Source: Rhodocyclaceae bacterium (GTDB taxonomy: Bacteria > Pseudomonadota > Gammaproteobacteria > Burkholderiales > Rhodocyclaceae). Taken from it: a stretch of DNA of 43,632 nt. The notes under the pieces were generated by a model, which saw only the letters and a list, made by a program, of their open reading frames with translations, searched no databases and had not been told where the DNA came from. Both the position numbers and the translations under genes were made by a program. The stretch spans positions 1 through 43,632 of the forward strand of contig JAEUNH010000086.1 in assembly GCA_016791205.1 (NCBI GenBank). Direction: 5' to 3'. Of the stretch, positions 1-7,402 are shown piece by piece (within the stretch, counting starts at the first letter, position 1; each line of letters starts with the position of its first letter).

Positions 1-1288
1 CGGCGCCGGTCTTGGGCAGGCCGTCGACGTAGCGCTTGATCTCGACGATCGCCGGCACCGCCTCGCGCACCTGGCCGAAGAATTCCAGGCACACCGTGCG
101 GGTGTGCGGCGGCATCTTGTGCAGCACCCAGCGCGCGGCGACGATGAGGCCGTCCGTGCCTTCCTTCTGCACGCCGGGGATGCCGCCCAGGAACTTGTCG
201 GTGACGTCCTTGCCCAGGCCGTCCTTGCGGCAGTGGGCGCCAGGCATGGACAGCAGCTCCTCGCCCAGCGGCTTGTAGCTGAGGCCGTCGAAGCGGCGCA
301 GGCGGAAGCGGGCGGTGTGCTGCTCGTGGATCTTGCCGAAGTTGTGGTCCAGGCGTTCGACTTCCAGCCAGTTGCCGTCGGGCGTGACCATTTTCCACCA
401 CGCCAGGTTGTCGAGCGCGGTGCCCCACAGCACGGCCTTCTTGCCGCCGGCGTTCATGGCGATGTTGCCGCCGACGCAGGAGGCGTCGGCCGAGGTCGGG
501 TCGACGGCGAAGACCAGTCCGCCCTCCTCGGCGGCCTCCATCACGCGCCGCGTCACCACGCCGGCGCCGCACTGGATGGTCGCGTAGGGCCGGTCCGTTC
601 CGGGCAAAGTCAGTTCCTGCGGCACGGCGAGGCGGTCGAGCTTTTCGGTGTTGATGACGACCGAGTTGGGCGTCAGCGGCACGGCGCCGCCGGTGTAGCC
701 GGTGCCGCCGCCGCGCGGGATGATCGTGAGATTCAGCGCGATGCAGTCCTTCACCAGGCCGGGGATTTCGTCCTCGGTGTCCGGGCAGAGCACGACGAAG
801 GGATACTCGACGCGCCAGTCGGTGGCGTCGGTGACGTGCGAGACGCGCGAGAGGCCGTCGAAGCAGATGTTGTCGCGCCGGGTGTGCCGCGACAACGCGC
901 GCAACACTTTGGCGCGCAGGGCGGCGGTGGCGGCGAAGCCGGCGGCGAAGCGCTCGACGGCGACGTGCGCCGCCGCCAGCAGTTGCGCGACGGCCTCGTT
1001 GCCCTGGCGGCGCTTCTCGATCTCGGCGAGGCGGTGGCGCAGGGCGCCGATCAATGCTTCGCGGCGGCCGGGATTGTCGAGCAGGTCGTCTTCCAGATAC
1101 GGATTGCGCTGCACCACCCAGATGTCGCCCAGCACCTCATAGAGCATGCGCGCCGAGCGGCCGGTGACGCGCTCGGCGCGCAGCGTGTCGAGCACCCGCC
1201 AGGCCTCCAGCCCGAGCAGGCGGATGACGATCTCGCGGTCGGAGAACGAGGTGTAGTTGTAGGGGATTTCGCGCAGGCGGGCGGTCAT
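1..1288 (-). CDS. Large FAD-binding oxidoreductase with N-terminal DUF3683, 5' part only
   Basis: The gene starts at 1288 and runs off the left edge, so only about 429 N-terminal residues are visible. The start reads [20 protein letters not shown], the signature of the DUF3683 domain that precedes a PCMH-type FAD domain in very large (over 1000 aa) beta- and gammaproteobacterial FAD/FMN dehydrogenases related to YdiJ and D-lactate dehydrogenases. The FAD domain is seen as [15 protein letters not shown] and [20 protein letters not shown]. Family members usually continue into an FAD-linked oxidase C domain and 4Fe-4S binding domains, which would lie outside the window. The substrate is inferred to be a 2-hydroxy acid but cannot be read from this part. 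It diverges from the lipoprotein gene at 1475. A degenerate copy of the 23-bp dispersed motif lies inside it at 605-627. Confidence 0.85.
   Translation of the reverse strand, partial: MTARLREIPYNYTSFSDREIVIRLLGLEAWRVLDTLRAERVTGRSARMLYEVLGDIWVVQRNPYLEDDLLDNPGRREALIGALRHRLAEIEKRRQGNEAVAQLLAAAHVAVERFAAGFAATAALRAKVLRALSRHTRRDNICFDGLSRVSHVTDATDWRVEYPFVVLCPDTEDEIPGLVKDCIALNLTIIPRGGGTGYTGGAVPLTPNSVVINTEKLDRLAVPQELTLPGTDRPYATIQCGAGVVTRRVMEAAEEGGLVFAVDPTSADASCVGGNIAMNAGGKKAVLWGTALDNLAWWKMVTPDGNWLEVERLDHNFGKIHEQHTARFRLRRFDGLSYKPLGEELLSMPGAHCRKDGLGKDVTDKFLGGIPGVQKEGTDGLIVAARWVLHKMPPHTRTVCLEFFGQVREAVPAIVEIKRYVDGLPKTGA
605..627 (-). repeat. 23-bp dispersed motif, degenerate copy i
   Basis: Minus strand CCGTGCCGCAGG then AACTGACTTTG. 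It has three departures from the consensus (positions 10, 13 and 23). It lies inside the FAD oxidoreductase gene. Confidence 0.5.
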
Positions 1289-1340
1289 GGCGAAATTCTA
1301 GCTTATTGCGGCGCAGCATAAGACGACCGTATGCGAGGTC

Positions 1341-1369
1341 AGGAATATCCCGAATGCCAGGAATACCCG
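1341..1369. promoter_or_regulatory. Direct repeat in the divergent intergenic region
   Basis: AGGAATATCCCG (1341-1352) is followed 18 bp later by AGGAATACCCG (1359-1369), so the two copies lie on nearly the same helix face. The sequence TTTGTGCTATATGG follows and could contain a -10 region for the downstream lipoprotein gene. This is a candidate pair of regulator-binding sites; the regulator is unknown. Confidence 0.3.
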
Positions 1370-1396
1370 TTTGTGCTATATGGACATCCTTGCAAT

Positions 1397-1416
1397 CGGC
1401 AGCCGCGGGGCTGCCG
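1397..1416 (+). promoter_or_regulatory. Perfect 8-bp stem hairpin in the leader of the lipoprotein gene
   Basis: CGGCAGCC and GGCTGCCG flank a GCGG loop, followed by further GC-rich sequence up to about 1447. No U tract follows, so it is not a classical intrinsic terminator. I could not match the leader to a known riboswitch class. It may be an attenuator, an mRNA stabiliser or chance. Confidence 0.3.
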
Positions 1417-1474
1417 GGACGGCGCCCCAGAACCCGGCGTGACCACAAAACCATAATTGTCACGAAGGAATCCG

Positions 1475-2398
1475 ATGCGTATCACGGCTTGCCTCGGGTA
1501 TGCGGCCCTGCTGTTCCTCGGCGCCTGCGCGCGTCCTGCGCCGGAGCTGCGCTTCGGCCTCAGCCCCTGGCCGGGCAATGCGCCTTTCATCCAGGCCGGC
1601 GACGACGGCCGTCTCGGCGCCGGCGTGCGCGTCGTCGAGCTCGCTTCCGAAACGGCGACCCTGCAGGCCTTCCGCAACCGGACCCTGGAAGCGGCGATCC
1701 TGACCCTCGATGAAGTCCTCCTGCTCGCCGCGGAGGGCTTGCCGCTGCGCGTGGCGGCGCTGACGGATTTCTCCGCCGGGGCCGGCAGGATCATGGCGCG
1801 GCCGGCCATCGGCAGCCTGAAGGCGCTGCGCGGCCGCCGCGTGGCGGTGGAAAGCGCCGCGGTCGGCTCCTTCATGCTGGCGCACGCCCTGCGCGAGGCC
1901 GGACTGGCGTCCGCCGACGTCGAACTGGTAGCCCTGCTGCCGCACGAGCAGGCGCGCGAATATGCCGCAGGCCGCATCGATGCCGCGGTCGGCCACGAGC
2001 CCTATTCCAGCCGGCTGGAGCAGCTGGGCGCCCGCGGCATTTACGACACCGGCCGTGCCGATGGCGACATCCTGAGGGTGCTGGTGCTCCACGAGGGCGC
2101 GGTGCCGCCCGGGCGGCTCACTGCCCTGGCGGGCGCGCTGTTTGCCGCCCAGGCCGGATTCGCGCCGCTCGATGCCGGCGCGGCGGCGCGGGCGGCGAAA
2201 CGTTATGGGTTGAGCGCGGCGGAATTCGCGCGGGCCTGGGAAGGGCTGCGGCCGCTCGGCGAGCGGGAAAACCGGGATTACTTCGCCGACGATGCGGCGC
2301 GGCTGCGGACGTTGCTGGCGCACATCCGGGACGAGATGCTGGCCGCCGGCCTGATCGACCGGCCGCCGCTCAACCTGGCCTTCGGGCTGCCGCGATGA
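1475..2398 (+). CDS. ABC-type substrate-binding lipoprotein (NMT1/SsuA-like)
   Basis: A 307-aa exported lipoprotein. After MRITACLGYAALLF comes the lipobox L15-G-A-C18, so Cys18 should be lipidated. The mature part resembles NMT1/THI5-like and SsuA-type periplasmic binding proteins: LRFGLSPWPGNAPFIQA near the start, LEAAILTLDEVLLLAAEGL, and LKALRGRRVAVE. The ATG at 1475 is preferred because GAAGGAA at 1464-1470 is a good ribosome site; an in-frame TTG at 1457 would start within that region. No permease or ATPase is adjacent. Instead the stop overlaps the start of a histidine kinase (ATGA), so the protein probably works as the ligand-binding partner of that kinase rather than as part of a transporter (inference). 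The ligand is unknown. Confidence 0.8.
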   Translation: MRITACLGYAALLFLGACARPAPELRFGLSPWPGNAPFIQAGDDGRLGAGVRVVELASETATLQAFRNRTLEAAILTLDEVLLLAAEGLPLRVAALTDFSAGAGRIMARPAIGSLKALRGRRVAVESAAVGSFMLAHALREAGLASADVELVALLPHEQAREYAAGRIDAAVGHEPYSSRLEQLGARGIYDTGRADGDILRVLVLHEGAVPPGRLTALAGALFAAQAGFAPLDAGAAARAAKRYGLSAAEFARAWEGLRPLGERENRDYFADDAARLRTLLAHIRDEMLAAGLIDRPPLNLAFGLPR

Positions 2399-3942
2399 AG
2401 TCCTGGCTCGACGATCTGGCCGTCCATGCCGCGGGGTTTCGGCTGCGAACCGGCATCCCGCTGCTGATGATCGGCTTCGCCCTGGCGGTTTCCCTGGTCG
2501 TGAGCCTGCGCCATGCCGCCGAGGAGGCGGGGGAGGCGGAGGCGGCCGGCCTGGAGCAGATGGCCCAGCGCGCCGTCCGCCTGCAATCGATGCTGGAGAC
2601 CTATTACCGCAACCGCCTGGAGGAGAACGTCCAGGATGCGGTGGCGCAGAGCGGTGCGCAGAGAGGCCACCGCCTGGCGATGGTGGTAGACGAGAATGGC
2701 CGGGTGGTCGCCGCCAGCCGCAGCCTGGCGCTGGGCGAGATGGCTGAGGCGGTCCTGCCGCGCCTCGTCCGCAACGCCGATCTGCTGGCCGAAGGCGGCA
2801 AGGTGCGCCGGCTGCGCGGCGGTATCGTTCGCCTGGGCGCAGGCGGCGATTCGGTGGCGGCGCTGTTCCCGGTCAGCTTCGACGCCGGCAAGCGTTCGCT
2901 CGGCAAGGAACGGGTCGGCCTGCTGTTCATCGAGCACGATCTGAGCGAGCGCAAGGCCGCCGCCCGGACGGACGTGCAGGCCGCCGCCGCCAAGCTGACC
3001 GCGGTGATCCTGCTCTTCGCCCTGCTGGTCTGGCTGGTCCTCGACATCCTGCTGACGCGCCGCCTGCGCCGTATCGTCGCCGCGGTGCGCCGTATCGCGG
3101 AGACCGACTTTTCCGCCCGCACCGGCATCGCCGGCCGCGACGAGATCGGCCGCGTGGCGCGGGCCGTCGACGAGATGGCCGGCCAGCTCGGCGAGGCGCG
3201 CCGCCAGCTGCAGCACGAGCGCGACCACCTCGACGAGCTGGTGGCCGTGCGCACGGCCGAGCTGCGGCATGCCAACCAGGCGCTGGAGGCCTTCAGCTAC
3301 TCGGCCGCCCACGACCTGCAGGCGCCGCTGCGCTCGATCCGCGGCTTTTCCGAGATCGTGCTGGAGGAGTACGGCGAGCGGCTCGACGAACAGGGCCGCG
3401 GCCACCTGCAGCGCGTCATGCGCGCCGCGCGCCGCATGTCGAACATGGTCGAGGACCTGCTGGCCTTCTCGCGCAGCGCCCGCGGCGAGCTGCATCGCGA
3501 AACCGTGGATCTCTCCGCCCTGGCCGACGAGATCGCCGCCGAGCTGGCCGGCCGCGATCCCGTCCGCCGCATCGAGTGGCGCATCGCCAGCGACATCGTC
3601 GCCGAGGGCGACCCCAGCCTGCTCGCCAGCGTGCTGGCCAACCTGCTCGGCAATGCCTGGAAGTATTCCGCCGAGCGCGAGACGGCGGTCATCGACTTCG
3701 ACACGCGGCAGGACGACGGCGCGCGCATCTATTGCGTGCGCGACAACGGCGTCGGCTTCGACCCGGAGCAGGCGGCGAAGATCTTCGAGCCCTTCCAGCG
3801 CCTGCACAGCCAGGAGCGCTTCGAGGGCAGCGGCATCGGCCTCGCCACGGCGCGCCGCATCGTCGAGCGTCACGGCGGCCGCATCTGGGCCGAAGCGGCG
3901 CCCGAGGGCGGCGCGACGTTCTGCTTCACGCTGGGGCGATAA
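2395..3942 (+). CDS. Membrane sensor histidine kinase (HAMP, HisKA, HATPase)
   Basis: 515 aa. TM1 lies at about residues 21-38 and TM2 at about 201-220, enclosing a periplasmic sensor region of about 160 residues. HAMP follows (about 221-275), then a coiled coil. The phosphoacceptor His306 sits in FSYSAAHDLQAPLRS, a H-box of the bacteriophytochrome-like kinase group. The ATP-binding domain shows NLLGNAWKYS (N box), DNGVGFD (G1) and GSGIGLATARRIV (G2). The start overlaps the stop of the upstream substrate-binding lipoprotein by ATGA, which indicates coupled translation and a shared signalling job, the lipoprotein presenting a ligand to the kinase. No response regulator is next to it. Copy a of the 23-bp dispersed motif lies in the HAMP region (3090-3112), encoding part of AETDFSA. 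Confidence 0.9.
   Translation: MKSWLDDLAVHAAGFRLRTGIPLLMIGFALAVSLVVSLRHAAEEAGEAEAAGLEQMAQRAVRLQSMLETYYRNRLEENVQDAVAQSGAQRGHRLAMVVDENGRVVAASRSLALGEMAEAVLPRLVRNADLLAEGGKVRRLRGGIVRLGAGGDSVAALFPVSFDAGKRSLGKERVGLLFIEHDLSERKAAARTDVQAAAAKLTAVILLFALLVWLVLDILLTRRLRRIVAAVRRIAETDFSARTGIAGRDEIGRVARAVDEMAGQLGEARRQLQHERDHLDELVAVRTAELRHANQALEAFSYSAAHDLQAPLRSIRGFSEIVLEEYGERLDEQGRGHLQRVMRAARRMSNMVEDLLAFSRSARGELHRETVDLSALADEIAAELAGRDPVRRIEWRIASDIVAEGDPSLLASVLANLLGNAWKYSAERETAVIDFDTRQDDGARIYCVRDNGVGFDPEQAAKIFEPFQRLHSQERFEGSGIGLATARRIVERHGGRIWAEAAPEGGATFCFTLGR
3090..3112 (+). repeat. 23-bp dispersed motif, copy a
   Basis: CCGTATCGC then GGAGACCGACTTTT, inside the histidine kinase gene (HAMP region), sense. Confidence 0.8.
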
Positions 3943-3950
3943 GCAATTAA

Positions 3951-3987
3951 CCGTGCATTTTCACCATATTGGTGATAGATTGCACGG
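3951..3987. promoter_or_regulatory. Nested palindrome directly before the DUF4143 ATPase start codon
   Basis: Outer arms CCGTGCA (3951-3957) and TGCACGG (3981-3987) enclose inner arms TCACCA (3961-3966) and TGGTGA (3970-3975) around TAT. The right outer arm abuts the ATG at 3988 and no Shine-Dalgarno sequence is present. The region is AT-rich compared with its surroundings. It is best read as an operator overlapping the promoter of a leaderless or near-leaderless gene, or as a start-codon hairpin. Confidence 0.5.
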
Positions 3988-5163
3988 ATGAACCCACGTC
4001 TTGCTCAACAACAACTTGAGAGTCTGCTGTCCCAGTTTCCTGCGGTGGTGCTCGTCGGACCGCGTCAGTCGGGGAAAACGACCCTGGCGCTGGCAGAATC
4101 GGAACGACGCGACGGCGCGCTTTATCTCGATCTGGAACTGCCCTCCGCCCAGCGCCAGCTGGACGATGCGGAAGCCTTTCTGCTCGCGCATCGCAACCGG
4201 CTGGTGATCCTGGACGAGGTGCAGCGCCTGCCCGGGCTGTTTGCCGTGCTGCGCGGCGTGATCGACCTGCGCCGCCGGGCGGGCGAATCCGCCGGACAGT
4301 TCCTGCTGCTCGGTTCGGCCTCCGGCGTGCTGTTGCAGCAGGCGAGCGAAAGTCTCGCGGGCCGCATCGCCCAGCTCGAATTGACGCCCTTCCAGGCGCG
4401 GGAAGTGCTGCCGGCAGGCGTCGCCGACGACCTCAACGCCCTTTGGGCACGGGGCGGGTTTCCGCTTTCCTGGCTGGCCCGGGACGATGCGGCCAGCCTG
4501 CGCTGGCGCGAGGCTTTCATCGCCACCTATCTGGAGCGGGACATTCCCGCCCTCGGCCCGCGCATTCCCGCCACCACCCTGCGCCGCCTGTGGACCATGC
4601 TGGCCCACGGCCAGGGAGGGCTGCTCAACCAGTCGCAACTGGCGGCCTCGCTCGCCGTCAGCGGCCAGACCGTTGCCCGCTACATCGACCTCCTGTGCGA
4701 CCTGATGCTGGTGCGCCGCCTGCCCGCCTGGCACGGCAGCGTCGGCAAGCGGCTGGTGCGTGCGCCGAAGGTCTTTGTGCGCGACAGCGGCATCGTGCAT
4801 GCCCTGCTCGGGCTGGTGAACCTGGAAGCGGTGCTGGCCCACCCCGTGGCCGGCGCGAGCTGGGAAGGCTTCGTCATCGAGCAGTTGCTTGCCGCCGCGC
4901 CGCAAGCCGAAGCCAGCTTCTACCGCACCTCGCACGGCGCGGAAGCCGATCTGGTGCTGCGTTTCCGCGGCGGCGAAACCTGGGTGGTGGAAATCAAGCG
5001 CTCTTCCGCGCCAACGGTGTCCCGCGGATTCCATCTGGCCGCAACGGACGCGGGCGCCACGAAGAAGCTGCTGGTCGCGCCGGTGCCCGCGCCTTACCCC
5101 ATGCGCGACGGCATCGAAGTAATGGACCCGCTTTCTGCCGCGTTGTTGTTGGCGGCGCATTGA
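3988..5163 (+). CDS. AAA_14/DUF4143 family ATPase
   Basis: 391 aa. The N-terminal AAA_14 P-loop domain has Walker A VGPRQSGKTT (residues about 23-32) and Walker B-like LVILDEVQRLPG. The C-terminal DUF4143 domain (about 190-350) includes a winged-helix-like part and ends with the nuclease-like strand signature EADLVLRF...WVVEIKR seen in this family. The family is very common in bacteria and archaea, often as solitary, horizontally mobile genes, and its cellular role is not established. This copy stands alone between a histidine kinase and ilvA (stop to ilvA ATG 20 nt), with a palindrome at its start and no clear ribosome site. Base composition is close to that of its neighbours apart from the promoter region. 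Confidence 0.85.
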   Translation: MNPRLAQQQLESLLSQFPAVVLVGPRQSGKTTLALAESERRDGALYLDLELPSAQRQLDDAEAFLLAHRNRLVILDEVQRLPGLFAVLRGVIDLRRRAGESAGQFLLLGSASGVLLQQASESLAGRIAQLELTPFQAREVLPAGVADDLNALWARGGFPLSWLARDDAASLRWREAFIATYLERDIPALGPRIPATTLRRLWTMLAHGQGGLLNQSQLAASLAVSGQTVARYIDLLCDLMLVRRLPAWHGSVGKRLVRAPKVFVRDSGIVHALLGLVNLEAVLAHPVAGASWEGFVIEQLLAAAPQAEASFYRTSHGAEADLVLRFRGGETWVVEIKRSSAPTVSRGFHLAATDAGATKKLLVAPVPAPYPMRDGIEVMDPLSAALLLAAH

Positions 5164-5183
5164 ATCAACCCAGGTTCGTTTCC

Positions 5184-6692
5184 ATGACCATCGACTACCT
5201 CACCAATATCCTCAACGCCCGCGTCTACGACGTGGCGATCGAATCGCCGCTCGATCCGGCACCGAATCTCTCGGCGCGGCTGCACAACACCCTGCTCCTG
5301 AAACGCGAGGACATGCAGGAAGTGTTTTCCTTCAAGCTGCGCGGCGCCTACAACAAGATGGCGCACCTGTCGCCGGCGGCCTTGAAGCGCGGCGTCATCA
5401 CGGCTTCCGCCGGCAACCATGCCCAGGGCGTGGCGCTGGCCGCGCAGCGCCTGGGCTGCCAGGCAGTCATTGTCATGCCGGTGACGACGCCGCAGATCAA
5501 GATCAACGCCGTCGCGGCGCGCGGCGCCGAGGCGGTGCTGGCGGGGGATTCCTACGACGAGGCCTACCGGCACGCGCTGGAACTGGAAAAGCAGCGCCGG
5601 CTGAGCTTCGTGCACCCCTACGACGATCCGGAAGTCATCGCCGGCCAGGGCACCATCGGCATGGAGATCCTGCGCCAGCACACGAAGCCGATCCACGCCA
5701 TCTTCGTGCCCGTCGGCGGCGGCGGCCTGATCGCCGGCATCGCCGCCTATGTCAAGCGGCTGCGGCCGGAGATCAAGGTGATCGGCGTCGAGCCGGTGGA
5801 GGCCGACGCCATGGCGCGCTCGCTCGCCGCCGGCCATCGCGTGCGCCTGAATCAGGTCGGCCTCTTCGCCGATGGCGTGGCGGTGAAGCAGGTCGGCGAG
5901 GAGACCTTCCGCATCTGCAAGGCAGCGGTCGACGCGGTGATCCTGGTCGACACCGATGCCATCTGCGCCGCCATCAAGGACGTCTTCGAGGACACCCGCT
6001 CGATCCTCGAGCCGGCCGGCGCGCTGGCCATCGCCGGCGCCAAGGCCTGGGCGGCGAAGCACAAGCTGCGCAACGAGACACTGGTGGCGGTGGCTTCCGG
6101 CGCCAACACCAACTTCGACCGCCTGCGCTTCGTCGCCGAGCGCGCCGAGGTGGGCGAGCACCGCGAGGCGGTGCTGGCGGTGACGATCCCCGAGACGCCG
6201 GGCAGCTTCAGGAAGTTCTGCCGCCTGCTCGGCGCGCGCAACATCACCGAGTTCAACTACCGCTTCGCCGATCCGCGGGAGGCCCACGTTTTCGTCGGCG
6301 TGCAGGTGGGCAGCCGCGCCGAGTCGCTGAAGCTGGTCGATTCGCTGCGCCGCCACGGCCTCGATACGCTCGACCTGACCGAGGACGAGATGGCCAAGCT
6401 GCACGTGCGCCACATGGTCGGCGGCCACGCGCCGGTGGACCACGAGCTGATCTACCGCTTCGAGTTTCCCGAGCGGCCGGGGGCGCTGATGAACTTTCTC
6501 GACAGCATGAGCGCGGGCTGGAACATCTCGCTGTTCCACTACCGCAACCACGGCGCCGACTACGGCCGCGTGCTGGTGGGGATGCAGGTGCCGCCGCGCG
6601 AGAAGCCGGCCTTCCGCGCCTTCCTGAAGGACCTCGGCTACGCCAACTGGGACGAAACGCGGAACCCGGCCTACCGGATGTTCCTCGGCTGA
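5184..6692 (+). CDS. ilvA: Threonine dehydratase, biosynthetic
   Basis: 502 aa, the usual length of biosynthetic IlvA. It deaminates L-threonine to 2-oxobutanoate, the first step specific to isoleucine synthesis. The PLP lysine is K51 in FSFKLRGAYNKM, the phosphate-binding loop is VPVGGGGLIAG, and TASAGNHAQGVALAA is the family asparagine loop. Two C-terminal ACT-like regulatory domains (about residues 325-500), including VTIPETPGSFRKFC and FEFPERPGALMNF, imply feedback control by isoleucine and valine. The same frame is open upstream into the ATPase gene, but the start at 5184 is set by homology (MTIDYLTNILNARVYDVA). A repeat element of the R family begins just after the stop. Confidence 0.95.
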   Translation: MTIDYLTNILNARVYDVAIESPLDPAPNLSARLHNTLLLKREDMQEVFSFKLRGAYNKMAHLSPAALKRGVITASAGNHAQGVALAAQRLGCQAVIVMPVTTPQIKINAVAARGAEAVLAGDSYDEAYRHALELEKQRRLSFVHPYDDPEVIAGQGTIGMEILRQHTKPIHAIFVPVGGGGLIAGIAAYVKRLRPEIKVIGVEPVEADAMARSLAAGHRVRLNQVGLFADGVAVKQVGEETFRICKAAVDAVILVDTDAICAAIKDVFEDTRSILEPAGALAIAGAKAWAAKHKLRNETLVAVASGANTNFDRLRFVAERAEVGEHREAVLAVTIPETPGSFRKFCRLLGARNITEFNYRFADPREAHVFVGVQVGSRAESLKLVDSLRRHGLDTLDLTEDEMAKLHVRHMVGGHAPVDHELIYRFEFPERPGALMNFLDSMSAGWNISLFHYRNHGADYGRVLVGMQVPPREKPAFRAFLKDLGYANWDETRNPAYRMFLG

Positions 6693-6699
6693 GGTGGCG

Positions 6700-6760
6700 G
6701 CCTATCCCCGGCCCTCCCGGGGAAAGGGGTGACGTCGGTTCAGCCGCTGCGCGGCTTCCC
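6700..6760 (+). repeat. R-family dispersed repeat, copy 1 (two stem-loops)
   Basis: Begins a few bases after the ilvA stop: CCTATCCCC, a degenerate CCTCCC..GGGGAAAGGGG stem, GTGACG, then GTTCAGCCGCTGCGCGGCTT with stem AGCCGC/GCGGCT. The 3' end of the converging cyclo-ligase gene, including its stop codon (6740-6742) and last codons, lies inside the repeat. Confidence 0.7.
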
Positions 6761-7363
6761 CGTGAATGGACTCAAGCCTTCCTGACGCACCTCGTACGCT
6801 CCCGCTTCGGTGACGATGAAGTCCATCGGCAGGTCGTGGGGCTGCGGGCGGATGCTTGAAACCCGCCCCAGTTCGAAGCCGACGCCGATGGCCTTCGGGC
6901 GCGGAGCAAGCGCCGCCAGGCTGCGGTCGAAGTAGCCGCCGCCGTAGCCGAGGCGGTAGCCGGCGGCGTCGAAGGCGTTGAGCGGCATCAGGATCGCATC
7001 GGGCCGGAGCGGTTCGCCCTGCGCCGGAATGTGGATGCCGTAGCGGTCCTCGATCATTTCGCTGCGTGGCGTCCATTCGCGGAATTCCAGCGGCAGGCCG
7101 TTGTCCACCACCACCGGCAGGCAGGCGCGCAGGCCGCGGTCGAGCAGTCGCGTCACCAGCGGCCGGGCGTCGAACTCGGCGCGGAAGGGCCAGCAGAAAC
7201 CGGGCACGGCCGGCTGCAGGGCCTCCAGCAGCGCGCCCAGGTGCCGTTCGATCTCCCGCGACAGTCGCGCGTGCTCGGCTGCCGGCAGCGCCTCTCGCGC
7301 GGCGACGAGGCGGCTGCGCAGGCCGGCGCGATAGGCGCGGAGCGGTTCCGCGGAGTCCGTCAT
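6740..7363 (-). CDS. 5-formyltetrahydrofolate cyclo-ligase
   Basis: 207 aa. It converts 5-formyl-THF to 5,10-methenyl-THF using ATP (MTHFS/YgfA family). Family motifs are PLNAFDAAGYRLGYGGGYFD, the substrate and ATP site, and MEDRYGIHIP-like MIEDRYGIHIP before it. The N-terminal helix AGLRSRLVAAREAL is the usual basic region of YgfA. The start ATG at 7363 is the natural one and there is no closer alternative. The C-terminus (GKPRSG) is encoded by the R-family repeat, so the last residues may have been added when the repeat inserted. It is convergent with ilvA and divergent from the transglycosylase gene. In many proteobacteria this gene sits next to ssrS 6S RNA; I see no 6S RNA candidate in the short gap here. 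Confidence 0.9.
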   Translation of the reverse strand: MTDSAEPLRAYRAGLRSRLVAAREALPAAEHARLSREIERHLGALLEALQPAVPGFCWPFRAEFDARPLVTRLLDRGLRACLPVVVDNGLPLEFREWTPRSEMIEDRYGIHIPAQGEPLRPDAILMPLNAFDAAGYRLGYGGGYFDRSLAALAPRPKAIGVGFELGRVSSIRPQPHDLPMDFIVTEAGAYEVRQEGLSPFTGKPRSG

Positions 7364-7402
7364 GGGCGATGTGCTATTCTCGAAGCGGTGGTTGAACTAT
7401 AT

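Noticed and set aside
1380-1447. Cyclic-di-GMP or thiamine riboswitch in the lipoprotein leader
   Set aside because: The conserved cores of GEMM (GGACGCAAAGCC-type) and TPP (CUGAGA) are absent.
4443-5183. Open frame extending ilvA upstream through the DUF4143 ATPase gene
   Set aside because: IlvA begins at MTIDYLTN by homology and the upstream part is an out-of-frame reading of a conserved gene.
7031-7402. Upstream in-frame extension of the transglycosylase gene
   Set aside because: It is antisense to the cyclo-ligase gene and would bury the signal peptide.
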